From Halorhabdus utahensis DSM 12940 (GTDB lineage Archaea > Halobacteriota > Halobacteria > Halobacteriales > Haloarculaceae): a stretch of DNA of 64,000 bases. Below, piece after piece: positions 43,721 through 52,651 of this stretch. The translations under genes were made by a program, and so were the position numbers. Below the pieces are notes generated by a model. The model saw only the letters and a program-made list of their open reading frames with translations. It ran no database searches and was not told the origin of the DNA. The DNA lies in assembly GCF_000023945.1 (NCBI RefSeq), contig NC_013158.1, positions 186,001-250,000 of the forward strand. The letters run 5' to 3'. Every line of letters begins with the position of its first letter. Position 1 is the stretch's first letter.

Positions 43721-45184
43721 ATGCCCGATCTTGGTGCACCACACGAAATGATACTGTCTTTTCTCGAACAGAAAGACCCGGATATTCGGACAAAATATAC
43801 TGAATATAAAAAGGAGCGATTAGACCCGCTTCCAGACGTTTCCCGAACATCGCTCGATAAGGAGCAGAAAAATGCAGTGTTCCCTCTGCTTCTGAAATCT
43901 GAAATTGCCATGCACCAAGCCACTGATAGAAGGCCAGATATGATGCCTAATGATGCCTTCAGTGCGATGGGATTTTGTTCTTTTTTAGACGTGTTAGAAG
44001 ATATTGATATCGTGGATCCGCATGGGAATACGATATCAAACGATTTGGCAGATCTGTATGGCAGGGCAATTGTGGATGACCCTGAATCCTTCTGGGATAT
44101 CTACTTCGAAATGGAAGTTGCCCATAAATTTGTTCTCGAAGATTTAGAGGCCTATCCAATAGATGAATCAGAGATAGATGGATCGGGTTCGGATGTTCTC
44201 TACAAATCTGGCAATCGGGATTATTGGGTTGAATGCAAGAACAAACGACAGTCTACCAGTTATGAATGGGAATTAGAAAGATTGGGGCGGGAGATATCTG
44301 ACCGTCTATGGATTGAACACAGTCTGGAGGATGCTATTGGTGAGGATAGTTTTGCCATCCAAGTATCCAGTGATCAGGATATCTCGTCTGAGGTTATTGA
44401 GGAAAGCGATTCTAGGGAACAGCTGATCGAGAGGCTAGCCGAGGAGCTATCAGAGATGATCAGCGACCGTGAATCCACGAGAGAAGTAGAAGTACTGAAT
44501 ACCGATTTTGAGCTAGAATTGATAGGCTACCACAGTGGCCGATATCCAATTCAACTAACGGATGAAGGGATGGAAGCACTGAATAAACGTGCAAATCTGG
44601 CCAAGATAACCAACCCATATCAGCATCTTGGCATCAACCCAGATATCATCGATTCAAATGGTCACGGTATGGTTCACGCCGAGAACACCGGCGATAACGA
44701 AATAGAGATATTCAGCACGTATGCCTTTATTCTGGATATCCCCTGGGACATTCCCTACCATTCCTGGGTATTCTCGACAATTGATGGCGTGACAGAGCAG
44801 TTCCCAGACTATCCAGACATTATGGTATTCGTGAAAATACCTGCGGGCATCATTTACCAGATGATGAACCAGCAGACAACCAATCATAGGGGTGAACAGG
44901 TTAGTAAATGGAAACGGTTGGAAGAGCGGATTATTGGTATATATGCTGATTCCGACCGTTCAGATCGGGTCAAGTCAGTAGTCCTGATGACTGATGTGGT
45001 GATTGATCAGTGGACGGATGATGGTAGACAGATTATGCAGCAGAACGCTGTAAAGTCGATTTTCAATGAGAATGTGGAGGACGAAATCCCGGGTGAATTC
45101 GTTGATATGGTCGAAGGTATGAACAAGATCGAGAACCATTTGACCAGAGCAGGCCGGTTCACTCTGAATGACCAGCATCTGTAA
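43721..45184 (+). CDS. PD-(D/E)XK nuclease-like protein (unrecognised family)
   Basis: A 487-residue protein, AT-rich in codon use. A nuclease-type core is suggested around residues 130-175: FEMEVAHKFVLE (acidic residue), SDVLYKSGNRDYWVECKNKRQS with Asp158, Glu171 and Lys173 forming D...ExK. The C-terminal half carries IMVFVKIPAGIIYQMM and no further motif. Such a core is shared by restriction enzymes and repair nucleases. The gene lies with a DUF6602 and an HNH gene in the island, hence a possible defence function; that is an inference. Confidence 0.7.
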   Translation: MPDLGAPHEMILSFLEQKDPDIRTKYTEYKKERLDPLPDVSRTSLDKEQKNAVFPLLLKSEIAMHQATDRRPDMMPNDAFSAMGFCSFLDVLEDIDIVDPHGNTISNDLADLYGRAIVDDPESFWDIYFEMEVAHKFVLEDLEAYPIDESEIDGSGSDVLYKSGNRDYWVECKNKRQSTSYEWELERLGREISDRLWIEHSLEDAIGEDSFAIQVSSDQDISSEVIEESDSREQLIERLAEELSEMISDRESTREVEVLNTDFELELIGYHSGRYPIQLTDEGMEALNKRANLAKITNPYQHLGINPDIIDSNGHGMVHAENTGDNEIEIFSTYAFILDIPWDIPYHSWVFSTIDGVTEQFPDYPDIMVFVKIPAGIIYQMMNQQTTNHRGEQVSKWKRLEERIIGIYADSDRSDRVKSVVLMTDVVIDQWTDDGRQIMQQNAVKSIFNENVEDEIPGEFVDMVEGMNKIENHLTRAGRFTLNDQHL

Positions 45185-45386
45185 CTAATCGGGATAGGTA
45201 AACAGGTAAGCCACTCTACCCTACTGGATGGATTCAATTTGCAGGCACCGAATTCCAGTTAAGTAATAGATTTCTGCTCTATAAAATCAGTAGTGTCAAA
45301 GGGCATTGAGAATAGCCTAGTTCGGTGTATTTCCTGAAAAATTCCAACCCCAATTAACAAGAGCAACCGCTGTCACCATCCTGATT
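45185..45386. other. AT-rich intergenic region in the island
   Basis: A 200-base gap with no gene. CTATAAAA near 45280 could be a TATA box about 105 bases before the DUF6602 gene. Confidence 0.4.
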
Positions 45387-46166
45387 ATGTCCAAATTCGA
45401 TGACTACTTCCGGTATACATCTGAGCTTCTGCAAACGCGGTATGAGCAGTCACAAGCTATTGACCATAACCTGACTGCTGGCGAAGTGCGCGAATTGTTT
45501 GTAGAAGAATTCCTTTCTGATATGTACCCTGAGCAGTTCGTATTCGGCGATGGAGAGATCATTGATTCATCCGGTAGAGTCAGTCCCCAGGCTGATCTGG
45601 TAGTATACGATCAGCAGTCACCATTATTGACTTATGGCGGATCGAATCATTTCCTTGCTGAAGGTGTTTTAGCACATCTTGAAATCAAGTCAGATCTAAC
45701 CAGTTCTGTTGATGATGTGTTAACCAAAACCGAGGGGGTGAAGGAACTAAATAAGAATTGGGTGGAGAACACCAGGGAGCAGATTGATTTACCCCATGTC
45801 TTTTCAGGAGCCTTTGCTTTCGAAGGTCCATCGCCAGAGACACTGTTAAGGCAATTGTGCGAATTCTATGATATTGAAGTGTTGCAAGAGGGAGAGCAAT
45901 CTGTTATTGAGACTGGCGATTATCACTGGGGGGAAGTGATCGATGTGATTTGCGTTCTTGGTGAATACGTATTCTTCAAACACACGAGTCTTGACCGACA
46001 AGGAAACCCAACAACCACTATGCAGCTACTAGATACGGGTGAAGACAGCCTATCAGGCTTTTTTGTATTCTTAGCAGGTAGCATTTATCGAGGGATGGCT
46101 GGCAGACCTGATCTTCGCAGTTATATGTCTATGGGCGAGTATGATGCATTTGAGCTACCTGACTGA
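45387..46166 (+). CDS. DUF6602-type protein with PD-(D/E)XK-like core
   Basis: A 259-residue protein. N-terminal helix with GEVRELFVEEFLSDMYPEQF, then QADLVVYDQQSPLL (Asp70) and AHLEIKSDLTSS (Glu99 and Lys101), giving the D...ExK spacing of restriction-type nucleases. The layout matches DUF6602 proteins, which occur in bacterial and archaeal genomic islands and have been linked to defence. The family has no established biochemical role. It is AT-rich like its upstream neighbour. Confidence 0.72.
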   Translation: MSKFDDYFRYTSELLQTRYEQSQAIDHNLTAGEVRELFVEEFLSDMYPEQFVFGDGEIIDSSGRVSPQADLVVYDQQSPLLTYGGSNHFLAEGVLAHLEIKSDLTSSVDDVLTKTEGVKELNKNWVENTREQIDLPHVFSGAFAFEGPSPETLLRQLCEFYDIEVLQEGEQSVIETGDYHWGEVIDVICVLGEYVFFKHTSLDRQGNPTTTMQLLDTGEDSLSGFFVFLAGSIYRGMAGRPDLRSYMSMGEYDAFELPD

Positions 46167-46231
46167 ATCTCTTGGGGGATAAGGAGGAATACCATCGGAT
46201 AAGATTGCAAGGAGCCCGAGTGGACTGAGAT

Positions 46232-46250
46232 ACCTGTTTGTATATTTATT
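46232..46250 (+). promoter_or_regulatory. AT-rich promoter before the HNH gene
   Basis: TATATTTATTAG within this span, some 50-60 bases upstream of the ATG at 46297; consistent with an archaeal TATA element. Confidence 0.4.
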
Positions 46251-46296
46251 AGCTTGGCAAACTAGGGCACGAGTACTATCAGAGGTATCGTATCTT

Positions 46297-47535
46297 ATGT
46301 CCCGTGGCGTAACTGATGAAGAACTACTTGCTGAGATAGGGAGATTAGCAAAAGAACTCGGGCGTAAGCCTACAGCATCCGAAATGAACGAGAAGGGTAA
46401 TTATTCTGCATCAGCCTGTCAGAATCATTTCGGAACATGGGGCAACGCATTAAAAGAAGCTGGATACGAGCCACGATACGAGCGATCTGATAGCCCGAGT
46501 GAAGAAGAGCTATTAGATTAACTTTCAGAGGTTGCTGACCGCTTGGGTCGAACCCCGAAAATGGATGATATGGATGAAGTGGGGGATTACTCGGCGAAGG
46601 TCTATTCCACACGCTTTGATTCGTGGAACGATGCGCTTTCTCGGGCAGGATTAGAGACAAATAGAGACGTTGTGCTTTCAGATGAAGATTTAATTTCCGA
46701 CCTACAAAAGTTCGCCTCTGAATACGGTAAAACCCCAACACGGCGTGAGATGAATCAGGATGGGCCACATTCAGAACGACCATACATTGAGAGGTTCGGA
46801 TCATGGAATGAGACACTGGATGAAGCAGGCCTGGAAATCAATCAGGCATCGCATGACCGTGATGAACCAATATCCCGCGAAGAACTACTATTTGAATTAC
46901 AGCGGCTAACTGACGAACTTGGACGACCACCAACCGGCCCCGAGATGCATGATTTCGGGGCGTTCTCGCATTCGATCTACCAACGGAAATTTGATACGTG
47001 GAATAATGCCCTACGTGAAGCAGGTTTAGATCTGCACGACAACAAAGGAACACCTGATGGTGAACTAATCAGTGAAATACAATCACTTGTTGATGAGCTA
47101 GGTAGGGTACCGGCTGCCCAGGATATGAACAACAAAGGGAAATATATGCATTCTACGTATCAATCGAGATTCGGCTCGTGGAGTGATGCTGTTAGAGAAG
47201 CCGGTTATGAGCCAGTTTGGGGGCAGTCAGGATTCCCGGCCGGAGAAGAACATCCAGGGTGGAAAGGTGGTCATAAACGATACTATGGCCCATCGTGGTC
47301 ATCTGCCCGTCGCAAAGCACGTGAACGTGATGGTTACACTTGCCAACGATGTGGAATGACCGACGAAGAACATCTGGATGAATATGGTCACAAACTACAC
47401 GTCCATCATATCAAACCGTTCCGTACATTCGATGACCACGAAGATGCAAACGATCTAGGGAATCTGATCACGGTTTGCCTCGACTGTCACAACCGGCTTG
47501 AAGGACTGCCATTAGATTTCCAGACACCGGATTGA
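46297..47535 (+). pseudogene. HNH endonuclease with five homing-endonuclease-associated repeats, one in-frame stop
   Basis: Read through the TAA at 46519-46521, a single frame of 413 codons encodes five copies of a roughly 58-residue unit (pattern EELLxEIxxLxxELGRxPTxxEM, then YxxRFGSWxxALxEAG), followed by an HNH nuclease: CQRCGMTDEEH, HVHHIKPFRTF, NLITVCLDCHNRLEG. The repeats match the homing-endonuclease-associated HNH_repeat family, thought to bind DNA in tandem. The stop falls in the second repeat; sequence either side stays in frame, so it is a lone nonsense change. The upstream part (74 codons) and downstream part (starting at ATG 46558 or 46543) could be separate. Confidence 0.82.
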
Positions 47536-47553
47536 CGGTGTATTATCTCTGTC

Positions 47554-48981
47554 CTATAACGCAGGGGGCGCAATTTCGGAAGATACATTTTGATCTGGTG
47601 GGGGCAACCCCCTGTTCATGGTGAAGAATTTTGCCCGCTGCCGAATGTGAGCCGGAATATGACCGTATCTGGCCGTCCCGATAAATCGATACCGGGTGAT
47701 GTGTGGAAGCTCTTCATCCGGTGTCTGTAGATCCTTCAGCTCGGGTGTACCATCCCAGAACTGCTTTCCAGAAGCCCAATACAGGGCTAGCTTCCACAAT
47801 TCACCAGATCTATCCCCAACCCGACGCTGACCCACTGCATCCCGAACGTTGCCTGGATCCATCGAAGCCAGATCACACAGGATCCGCATCGATTTCCCCA
47901 GGTACTGGCGGGCCGAAACCCGACTTTCCCCATCTCTGATCAGCCACCGATAATCCCGCTTCTGAACCCGACGCACATCTACGATCCGGCCCTGTTTCTG
48001 ACCCCAGTAATTCGATAGAGCTTCCTGGGACGCTACCCAATTCACCCCGAACAGCAGCATGTGCAGGTGGGGAAGCCCGCTGTCTGACCATTCCAGCACA
48101 TACAGGTTATCTGGTCGGAAGCCCAGACGTTCCGGTGCGTCCCCCTTTGGTTCGTAATCCAGCCAAGCCATGAAGCGGTTTTTCGTTTCCAGCAGCGATT
48201 CCACCGCATCCAGGGCCGAATCATGCAGTTTCGGATCAGTAGTGACTGAAACCAGGGCTGCCCTGTCGTGTTCCTCTGCTGCCCGATCCAATGCATCGGT
48301 GAACCCATCCCGAATATCGGACGCTTTCCCCGGGGTATTGAATCTGGTTTGATAGGGAATGGCCAGGTATTCCGGTCCGGATCCACGCACCCGTTCGAAC
48401 AGATTCCACCTGTCGGCTATGCTTCCAAGTTCCGTCGCCAATTCATCAAGCAGATCAGCCCGGATCGAATCTGCATCGATCATCGTATGCTTCGACAGGT
48501 AGGATTCAGCCCGTTCCCTGGCGTACCGATCCCGGGATTCACCCCTTAACGCATCCACCCCGTCGCAGTCATGCCTTTTTGCCGGATGCTTACTACGGTT
48601 CAAGTGAAACACGTCGGGTGTCGGTTCCACCCACAGATCCCCGCCCCTTCTGGCGATTAGGAACATATCGTGACGTTCGAAGAACCGGCGGGCCAGTTGG
48701 TAATCCCGAGTGTCATAATCCGGGGACCCACCTTCGAACACGTCCCGAACGATCTTCACTAACGGTGTGCCTTCCGGGGTGTTCCGGACGTATTTGAACA
48801 GTTTCGTCTTAGCCGCTTCACGCCAGGGCGCATCCCAGGGGGTGTTGTGATCCCCGGGACTTTTACAGCCGCCAGTGCGTCCCGTGGGCCGTCCCAGAAC
48901 CCCTTCCAGCAGTGGATGGGCCGGGGGATTCACGCCGACCCCCCACCGAAGTAGTATCATAATCCCGATAAGAAGCCGCAA
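47554..48981 (-). CDS. HUH-endonuclease rolling-circle replication initiator
   Basis: Up to 475 residues (the GTG at 48933, giving VNPPAHPLLEGVLG, is an alternative start). The three Rep motifs are in order: motif 1 ALVSVTTDPKLH (about 242-253), HUH motif 2 GLPHLHMLLFG (His305, His307), and motif 3 RQYLGKSMRIL with the nicking Tyr360 and Lys363. HUH Rep proteins nick one strand to start rolling-circle replication of plasmids, or act in transposition. The N-terminal 240 residues are a separate domain. This is the replication gene of the integrated element. Confidence 0.82.
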   Translation of the reverse strand: MRLLIGIMILLRWGVGVNPPAHPLLEGVLGRPTGRTGGCKSPGDHNTPWDAPWREAAKTKLFKYVRNTPEGTPLVKIVRDVFEGGSPDYDTRDYQLARRFFERHDMFLIARRGGDLWVEPTPDVFHLNRSKHPAKRHDCDGVDALRGESRDRYARERAESYLSKHTMIDADSIRADLLDELATELGSIADRWNLFERVRGSGPEYLAIPYQTRFNTPGKASDIRDGFTDALDRAAEEHDRAALVSVTTDPKLHDSALDAVESLLETKNRFMAWLDYEPKGDAPERLGFRPDNLYVLEWSDSGLPHLHMLLFGVNWVASQEALSNYWGQKQGRIVDVRRVQKRDYRWLIRDGESRVSARQYLGKSMRILCDLASMDPGNVRDAVGQRRVGDRSGELWKLALYWASGKQFWDGTPELKDLQTPDEELPHITRYRFIGTARYGHIPAHIRQRAKFFTMNRGLPPPDQNVSSEIAPPAL

Positions 48982-49029
48982 AACCGCTATACGTAGTTAA
49001 GTAGTGGAATTGTAAAGAATTTGTCTTAA

Positions 49030-49103
49030 GCCGGTGGGGGGATTTGAACCCCCGGCCTAATCCTTACGAAGGATTCGCTCTAGCCAGTCTGAGCTACACC
49101 GGC
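49030..49103 (-). tRNA. tRNA-Thr(CGT)
   Basis: Read on the minus strand the sequence folds into a full cloverleaf of 74 bases: acceptor GCCGGTG paired with CACCGGC, D arm GCTC...GAGC, anticodon stem AATCC/GGATT with loop TTCGTAA (anticodon CGT, Thr ACG), and T arm GGGGG TTCAAAT CCCCC. No intron. CCA is not encoded. The 3' end (49030) faces the island to its left. Confidence 0.93.
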
Positions 49104-49194
49104 CTGCAATAAAACGTAGTAGCGATGACCGCAATAAGGATTGCGAATCGGAGGCCCGTCGGGACTCACTCACACGTCGAAGTCGCGGTGGTTC

Positions 49195-50175
49195 TCAACG
49201 GGACAGACGTACGTCCAGAACGACGTTTAGCTCGTGAGGTGCGTAGGACCGAACCGTGTGCCTTGTTTCGACCGTCACGTCGTACTCGTCGCCGGCGGCC
49301 TCGCGGATCGCCCGCTCGCCAGGCCCGAAAGGATCGTCCTCGTGCTGGATGTCGTAGTAGTGAACCACGGCCTCCTCGCCCGCAATCTCGAGAGCGGTCT
49401 CCAGAAACTCGTCGGCACTGTGTGGAAGGTTCATGACGATCCGGTCGGCCCAGTCGGCGTGCGCCGGGACCGTCTCGCGGACGTCGCCCTCGATCGCCGT
49501 GATCCGGTCAGCGACATCGTTGCGTCGAGCGTTCTCCCTGAGATACTCGATCGCGTCAGGGTTGACATCCACGCCGACGCACGTCGCGCCCTCCTTCGCC
49601 ATCGGGATGACGAACGGGCCGACACCGGCGAACATGTCGAACGCCTGCTCGCCGGCCCCGACCTGCTCGACGACGCGGTGACGCTCAGTCGCCAACCGGG
49701 GCGAGAAGTACACCGCTGCAAGGTCGAGGACGAACTCACAGCCGTACTCACGGTGGACAGCCTCGGTGCCGTCGCCGGCGAGGACGTCCCACTCGCGGAC
49801 GCGTTGTTCGCCCTTGACTTTCGAGGCGCGATTGACGACCGTCTCGACTGGGAGGTCAGCGGCCATGATCGCCTCGGCGATCTCGCGTGCCCGATCGATG
49901 TCGTCCTCGTCGATGATCACGACTTCACCGAGGCGCTCGTAACTCGGCTCGAACCCGAGCACGTCGGCGGGCATCGTCTGCCCCTCGCGGACTGGCGAGT
50001 CGTGATCGACGACCGCGTACTCCTCGGGGACGGCAGACGGATCGACGATTGGAATGAGAATGGCGTCCTCGACGACGTCGATCTCGTGACCGTCGTCGAT
50101 AAGATCACGCTCGGCGAGGCGGGCGCGGGTCGCTTCGCCGTCCTCGCGGGGGACGCGGACGCAGGGCACAGCCAT
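49195..50175 (-). CDS. trm5: tRNA (guanine(37)-N1)-methyltransferase Trm5
   Basis: A 326-residue class I methyltransferase. The N-terminal D1 and D2 domains bind tRNA (VPREDGEATRARLAERDLIDDG; VETVVNRASKVKGEQRVRE). The Rossmann domain has motif I AFDMFAGVGPFVIPMAKEG, VGVDVNPDAIEYLREN, and the catalytic-site NLPHSADEFLE. These are marks of archaeal Trm5, which makes m1G37, needed to hold the reading frame. It is followed, divergently, by dph5. Confidence 0.92.
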   Translation of the reverse strand: MAVPCVRVPREDGEATRARLAERDLIDDGHEIDVVEDAILIPIVDPSAVPEEYAVVDHDSPVREGQTMPADVLGFEPSYERLGEVVIIDEDDIDRAREIAEAIMAADLPVETVVNRASKVKGEQRVREWDVLAGDGTEAVHREYGCEFVLDLAAVYFSPRLATERHRVVEQVGAGEQAFDMFAGVGPFVIPMAKEGATCVGVDVNPDAIEYLRENARRNDVADRITAIEGDVRETVPAHADWADRIVMNLPHSADEFLETALEIAGEEAVVHYYDIQHEDDPFGPGERAIREAAGDEYDVTVETRHTVRSYAPHELNVVLDVRLSR

Positions 50176-50283
50176 ACGGGCACCTGCGTGCGCTCGGGCG
50201 GTAAGCCTGACGTTTCACCGTCGCGATCCTGAGGAGCGGGTCCGGAACGCTTCGCTTATGCCCTCGGCCGACCCAGCGGAGAC

Positions 50284-51075
50284 ATGCTCACCTTCGTTGG
50301 CCTCGGCCTCTATGACGAGCGCTCGGTCACGCTCGCCGGCCGAGATGCGATCCGCACAGCGGACCGTGTCTTCGCCGAATTCTACACCAGTCAGCTCGCC
50401 GGCGCGTCCATCGAGGAGATCGAAGCCTTCCACGACACCGACATCGAGGTCCGGGATCGAGCCGGCATCGAGCAGGATCCGGATCCGATCCTCGACGCCG
50501 CTCTCGAGGACGAGGTCGTCTTCCTGACTGCGGGCGACACCATGATCTCGACGACGCACGTCGACCTGCGACTGCGCGCCGAGCAGCGCGGGATCGAAAC
50601 GCAAGTGATCCACGGCACGACTGCCCAGGCCGCGGCGAGTTCGCTCACTGGACTCCAGAACTATCGCTTCGGGAAGGCCACGACGCTCCCGTTCGAGCGC
50701 TCCCACGGTGGGGATGGTGTCCCGGACAGCGTGATCGAGACGATCGAGGCCAATCGAGATCGGGGTCTTCACACGCTCGTCTTCCTGGACATCACCGTCG
50801 AGAGCGACGACGGGACATATATGCGGGGGGACCAGGCAGCCTCGCTCCTCGCCAAGCACTGGCGTCCGAACGCGCTGGGCGTCGTGGTCGCTCGGGCGGG
50901 CAGCCCCGATCCAGTCGTCCAGGCGGGCCGCCTGAGTGCGCTCGCCGAGATGGACTTCGGCGGCCCTCTGCATCTTCTGGTGGTGCCCGGGTCGCTCCAC
51001 TACATCGAGCGAGACGCCCTCGCCGCGATCGGTGATGCACCTGCCGATGCGCTCGACGAGAACATCGTCGACTAA
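50284..51075 (+). CDS. dph5: Diphthine synthase
   Basis: A 263-residue SAM-dependent methyltransferase of the tetrapyrrole-methylase fold: MLTFVGLGLYDERSVTLAGRD, FLTAGDTMISTTHVDLRLRAEQ and HGTTAQAAASSLTGLQNYRFGK are typical of Dph5, as is the C-terminal LVVPGSLHYIERDALA. It trimethylates the modified histidine of elongation factor 2 during diphthamide formation. Its ATG lies 108 bases from the divergent trm5. Confidence 0.94.
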   Translation: MLTFVGLGLYDERSVTLAGRDAIRTADRVFAEFYTSQLAGASIEEIEAFHDTDIEVRDRAGIEQDPDPILDAALEDEVVFLTAGDTMISTTHVDLRLRAEQRGIETQVIHGTTAQAAASSLTGLQNYRFGKATTLPFERSHGGDGVPDSVIETIEANRDRGLHTLVFLDITVESDDGTYMRGDQAASLLAKHWRPNALGVVVARAGSPDPVVQAGRLSALAEMDFGGPLHLLVVPGSLHYIERDALAAIGDAPADALDENIVD

Positions 51076-51098
51076 CGCGCCTATTGTTCCCCGAGACG

Positions 51099-52097
51099 TC
51101 AGTTCTCGGTCGATTCGACGTCGAGTGCGTCCGTGAGATCGTATTCCGTGCCAGTGATGACGTAGAGCCCCTCCTCCACGACGGTAAGGACGTCCGGGAC
51201 CCACCGGAGGACGAGCCAGGTGATCGCGATCAGTGCGAACACCGACCCGAACTGCGCGAGGATCCGGTCGCCGATGTAGTACGAGACCAGGTACGGATCG
51301 GACGCCGAGAACAGCGACATGATCAGCTCTGGGAAAATGTGCAGCCGCTGGTTGCCGAGTGTATGGGCGATGAAGACGTTGCGAACGATGTTGAGCACGT
51401 AGATGACGCCGATGGCGACGCCCATCGCCTTGGCCTTCTGCCGGAGCGACCCGCGGACAGCACCGATCAGCCCGACGAAGATCGCCATGCTCCCGATACC
51501 GGTACACGCGAGTCGGATGGTGTACGTGATCGGGTGGCCACCCGGCGAGTAGAGGAACGTGTTCCGGTATGGGAAGTGTTTCTCCGGGAGATCGGCCTGA
51601 CCCGACAGAGCGGACCCATCGGGAAGTTCGAGACCGGCAGGGAGGTATGGGTACCAGTCGCCGAGACGGTACTGATCGCCGAGCATCCCCAGCACAAAGT
51701 CCGTGTGCGAAGTGACCGTCTGGATCAGCGGGCGTCGGACGAACGCGAGCGAGGACAGTGGCAGGAAGAACAGCCACGCGAACGCGATCGCTCGCGAGAC
51801 GACGAACAGCCGCCGACGGCCGTTGGCGATCAGATAGGCGACGTATATCGACAGCGGGATCGCGATCACGACACCGACGCCCTCGGTGATCGACTTCTGG
51901 GCGAAGACGAAGTAATGGACGTACGTCAGCCAGTAGCCCGAAAGGACGATCCACGCGCCGACGTAGGCGCGTTCGGCCCACGTTTCGTCGTAGCGTTCGA
52001 GGACCACACCCGCGAGAAAGGCGACCAGCACGACCCACGCGAGCGTGCCGGCGTATCCGTTCAACGCCGCCAACCAGTCGACGAGCGGATCGATCAT
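51099..52097 (-). CDS. artA: Archaeosortase A
   Basis: A 332-residue membrane transpeptidase with eight to nine helices. The catalytic Cys198 sits in TIRLACTGIGSMAIFVGL and an Arg in YVLNIVRNVFIAH (Arg239), the order known for ArtA. It cleaves PGF-CTERM proteins after the PGF motif and replaces the C-terminal helix by a prenyl-derived lipid anchor. The adhesin-like protein encoded at 22482-24842 has such a tail. Convergent with dph5. The acidic C-terminus is non-conserved. Confidence 0.9.
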   Translation of the reverse strand: MIDPLVDWLAALNGYAGTLAWVVLVAFLAGVVLERYDETWAERAYVGAWIVLSGYWLTYVHYFVFAQKSITEGVGVVIAIPLSIYVAYLIANGRRRLFVVSRAIAFAWLFFLPLSSLAFVRRPLIQTVTSHTDFVLGMLGDQYRLGDWYPYLPAGLELPDGSALSGQADLPEKHFPYRNTFLYSPGGHPITYTIRLACTGIGSMAIFVGLIGAVRGSLRQKAKAMGVAIGVIYVLNIVRNVFIAHTLGNQRLHIFPELIMSLFSASDPYLVSYYIGDRILAQFGSVFALIAITWLVLRWVPDVLTVVEEGLYVITGTEYDLTDALDVESTEN

Positions 52098-52165
52098 TCA
52101 GTATCGACCGTTGGATGATTCCGACTATATGTCTTGTCGTTGGGACGCGTCTACCCGTGCGCCGC

Positions 52166-52405
52166 TCACCCGGCGTTCGGCACTGTTTCTTCGATGATGG
52201 ACTCGACCAGCACGACGATCCCTTTGAGAGCGATGACGATCCCGGCGAAAACGAACGCGATCCACGTCGCGAACCCGACAAGCGTCGCATCGAGGCTACC
52301 GTTCGCGGTCCCGATGGCCCCGAACCACGATCCGAGCCAGGCGACGAGTATCCCCGCTGTGACGTACACTGCCGTGTAAAGTCGGATGCCGAGCGTGTCT
52401 TCCAT
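52166..52405 (-). CDS. Small membrane protein of unknown function
   Basis: Seventy-nine residues with two long hydrophobic helices (about 10-30 and 42-66) and charged ends; ATG at 52405. No family recognised. The gene follows artA on the same strand at a 68-base distance. Between its TATA-like AT-rich tract and the start lies a 7-bp inverted repeat that may be an operator. Confidence 0.65.
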   Translation of the reverse strand: MEDTLGIRLYTAVYVTAGILVAWLGSWFGAIGTANGSLDATLVGFATWIAFVFAGIVIALKGIVVLVESIIEETVPNAG

Positions 52406-52408
52406 AGG

Positions 52409-52428
52409 TTCGCATCATCGAATGCGAA
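52409..52428. promoter_or_regulatory. Inverted repeat TTCGCAT-n6-ATGCGAA before a small membrane protein gene
   Basis: Perfect 7-bp arms at 52409-52415 and 52422-52428, three bases upstream of the ATG at 52405 and adjacent to a TATA-like AT run at about 52427-52437. The position suits binding of a repressor over the transcription start. Confidence 0.45.
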
Positions 52429-52651
52429 AATAAAATTGTGGGTCGATTTGTCGCATCTTCGGGTCCCGGCGTGACTGTTCCTGATCCTAGTGCTGGCTGG
52501 CTACCTCGAACCAAGCAATCTCTCGTATCGGGCGCTATTCTCACGGCATATTTGGGCGCTCGATAGACGATCAAAGCAGGCCATCAGGAAAAACGGAATC
52601 GCCGTCACCTCCTCGCGGAAGTCTGGTTCGGCATCTGCACAACGTGGAACC

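Larger units (their letters stand above)
42940..49029. mobile_element. Integrated AT-richer island bounded by tRNA-Thr(CGT)
   Basis: Between the HEPN gene and the tRNA gene all genes differ from the chromosome in base and codon use, and none is housekeeping. Contents: an HUH initiator, a zinc-finger/terminase-like protein, two PD-(D/E)XK-like proteins and an HNH gene. The tRNA 3' end faces the island, the usual target for site-specific integration. I could not find a second copy of the tRNA 3' end at the other side, nor an integrase gene; the left boundary is approximate. Confidence 0.6.

Noticed and set aside
50215-52290. 691-codon open frame overlapping dph5 and artA
   Set aside because: Runs across two well-supported genes in another frame, with an Arg-rich and low-complexity translation typical of shadow frames.
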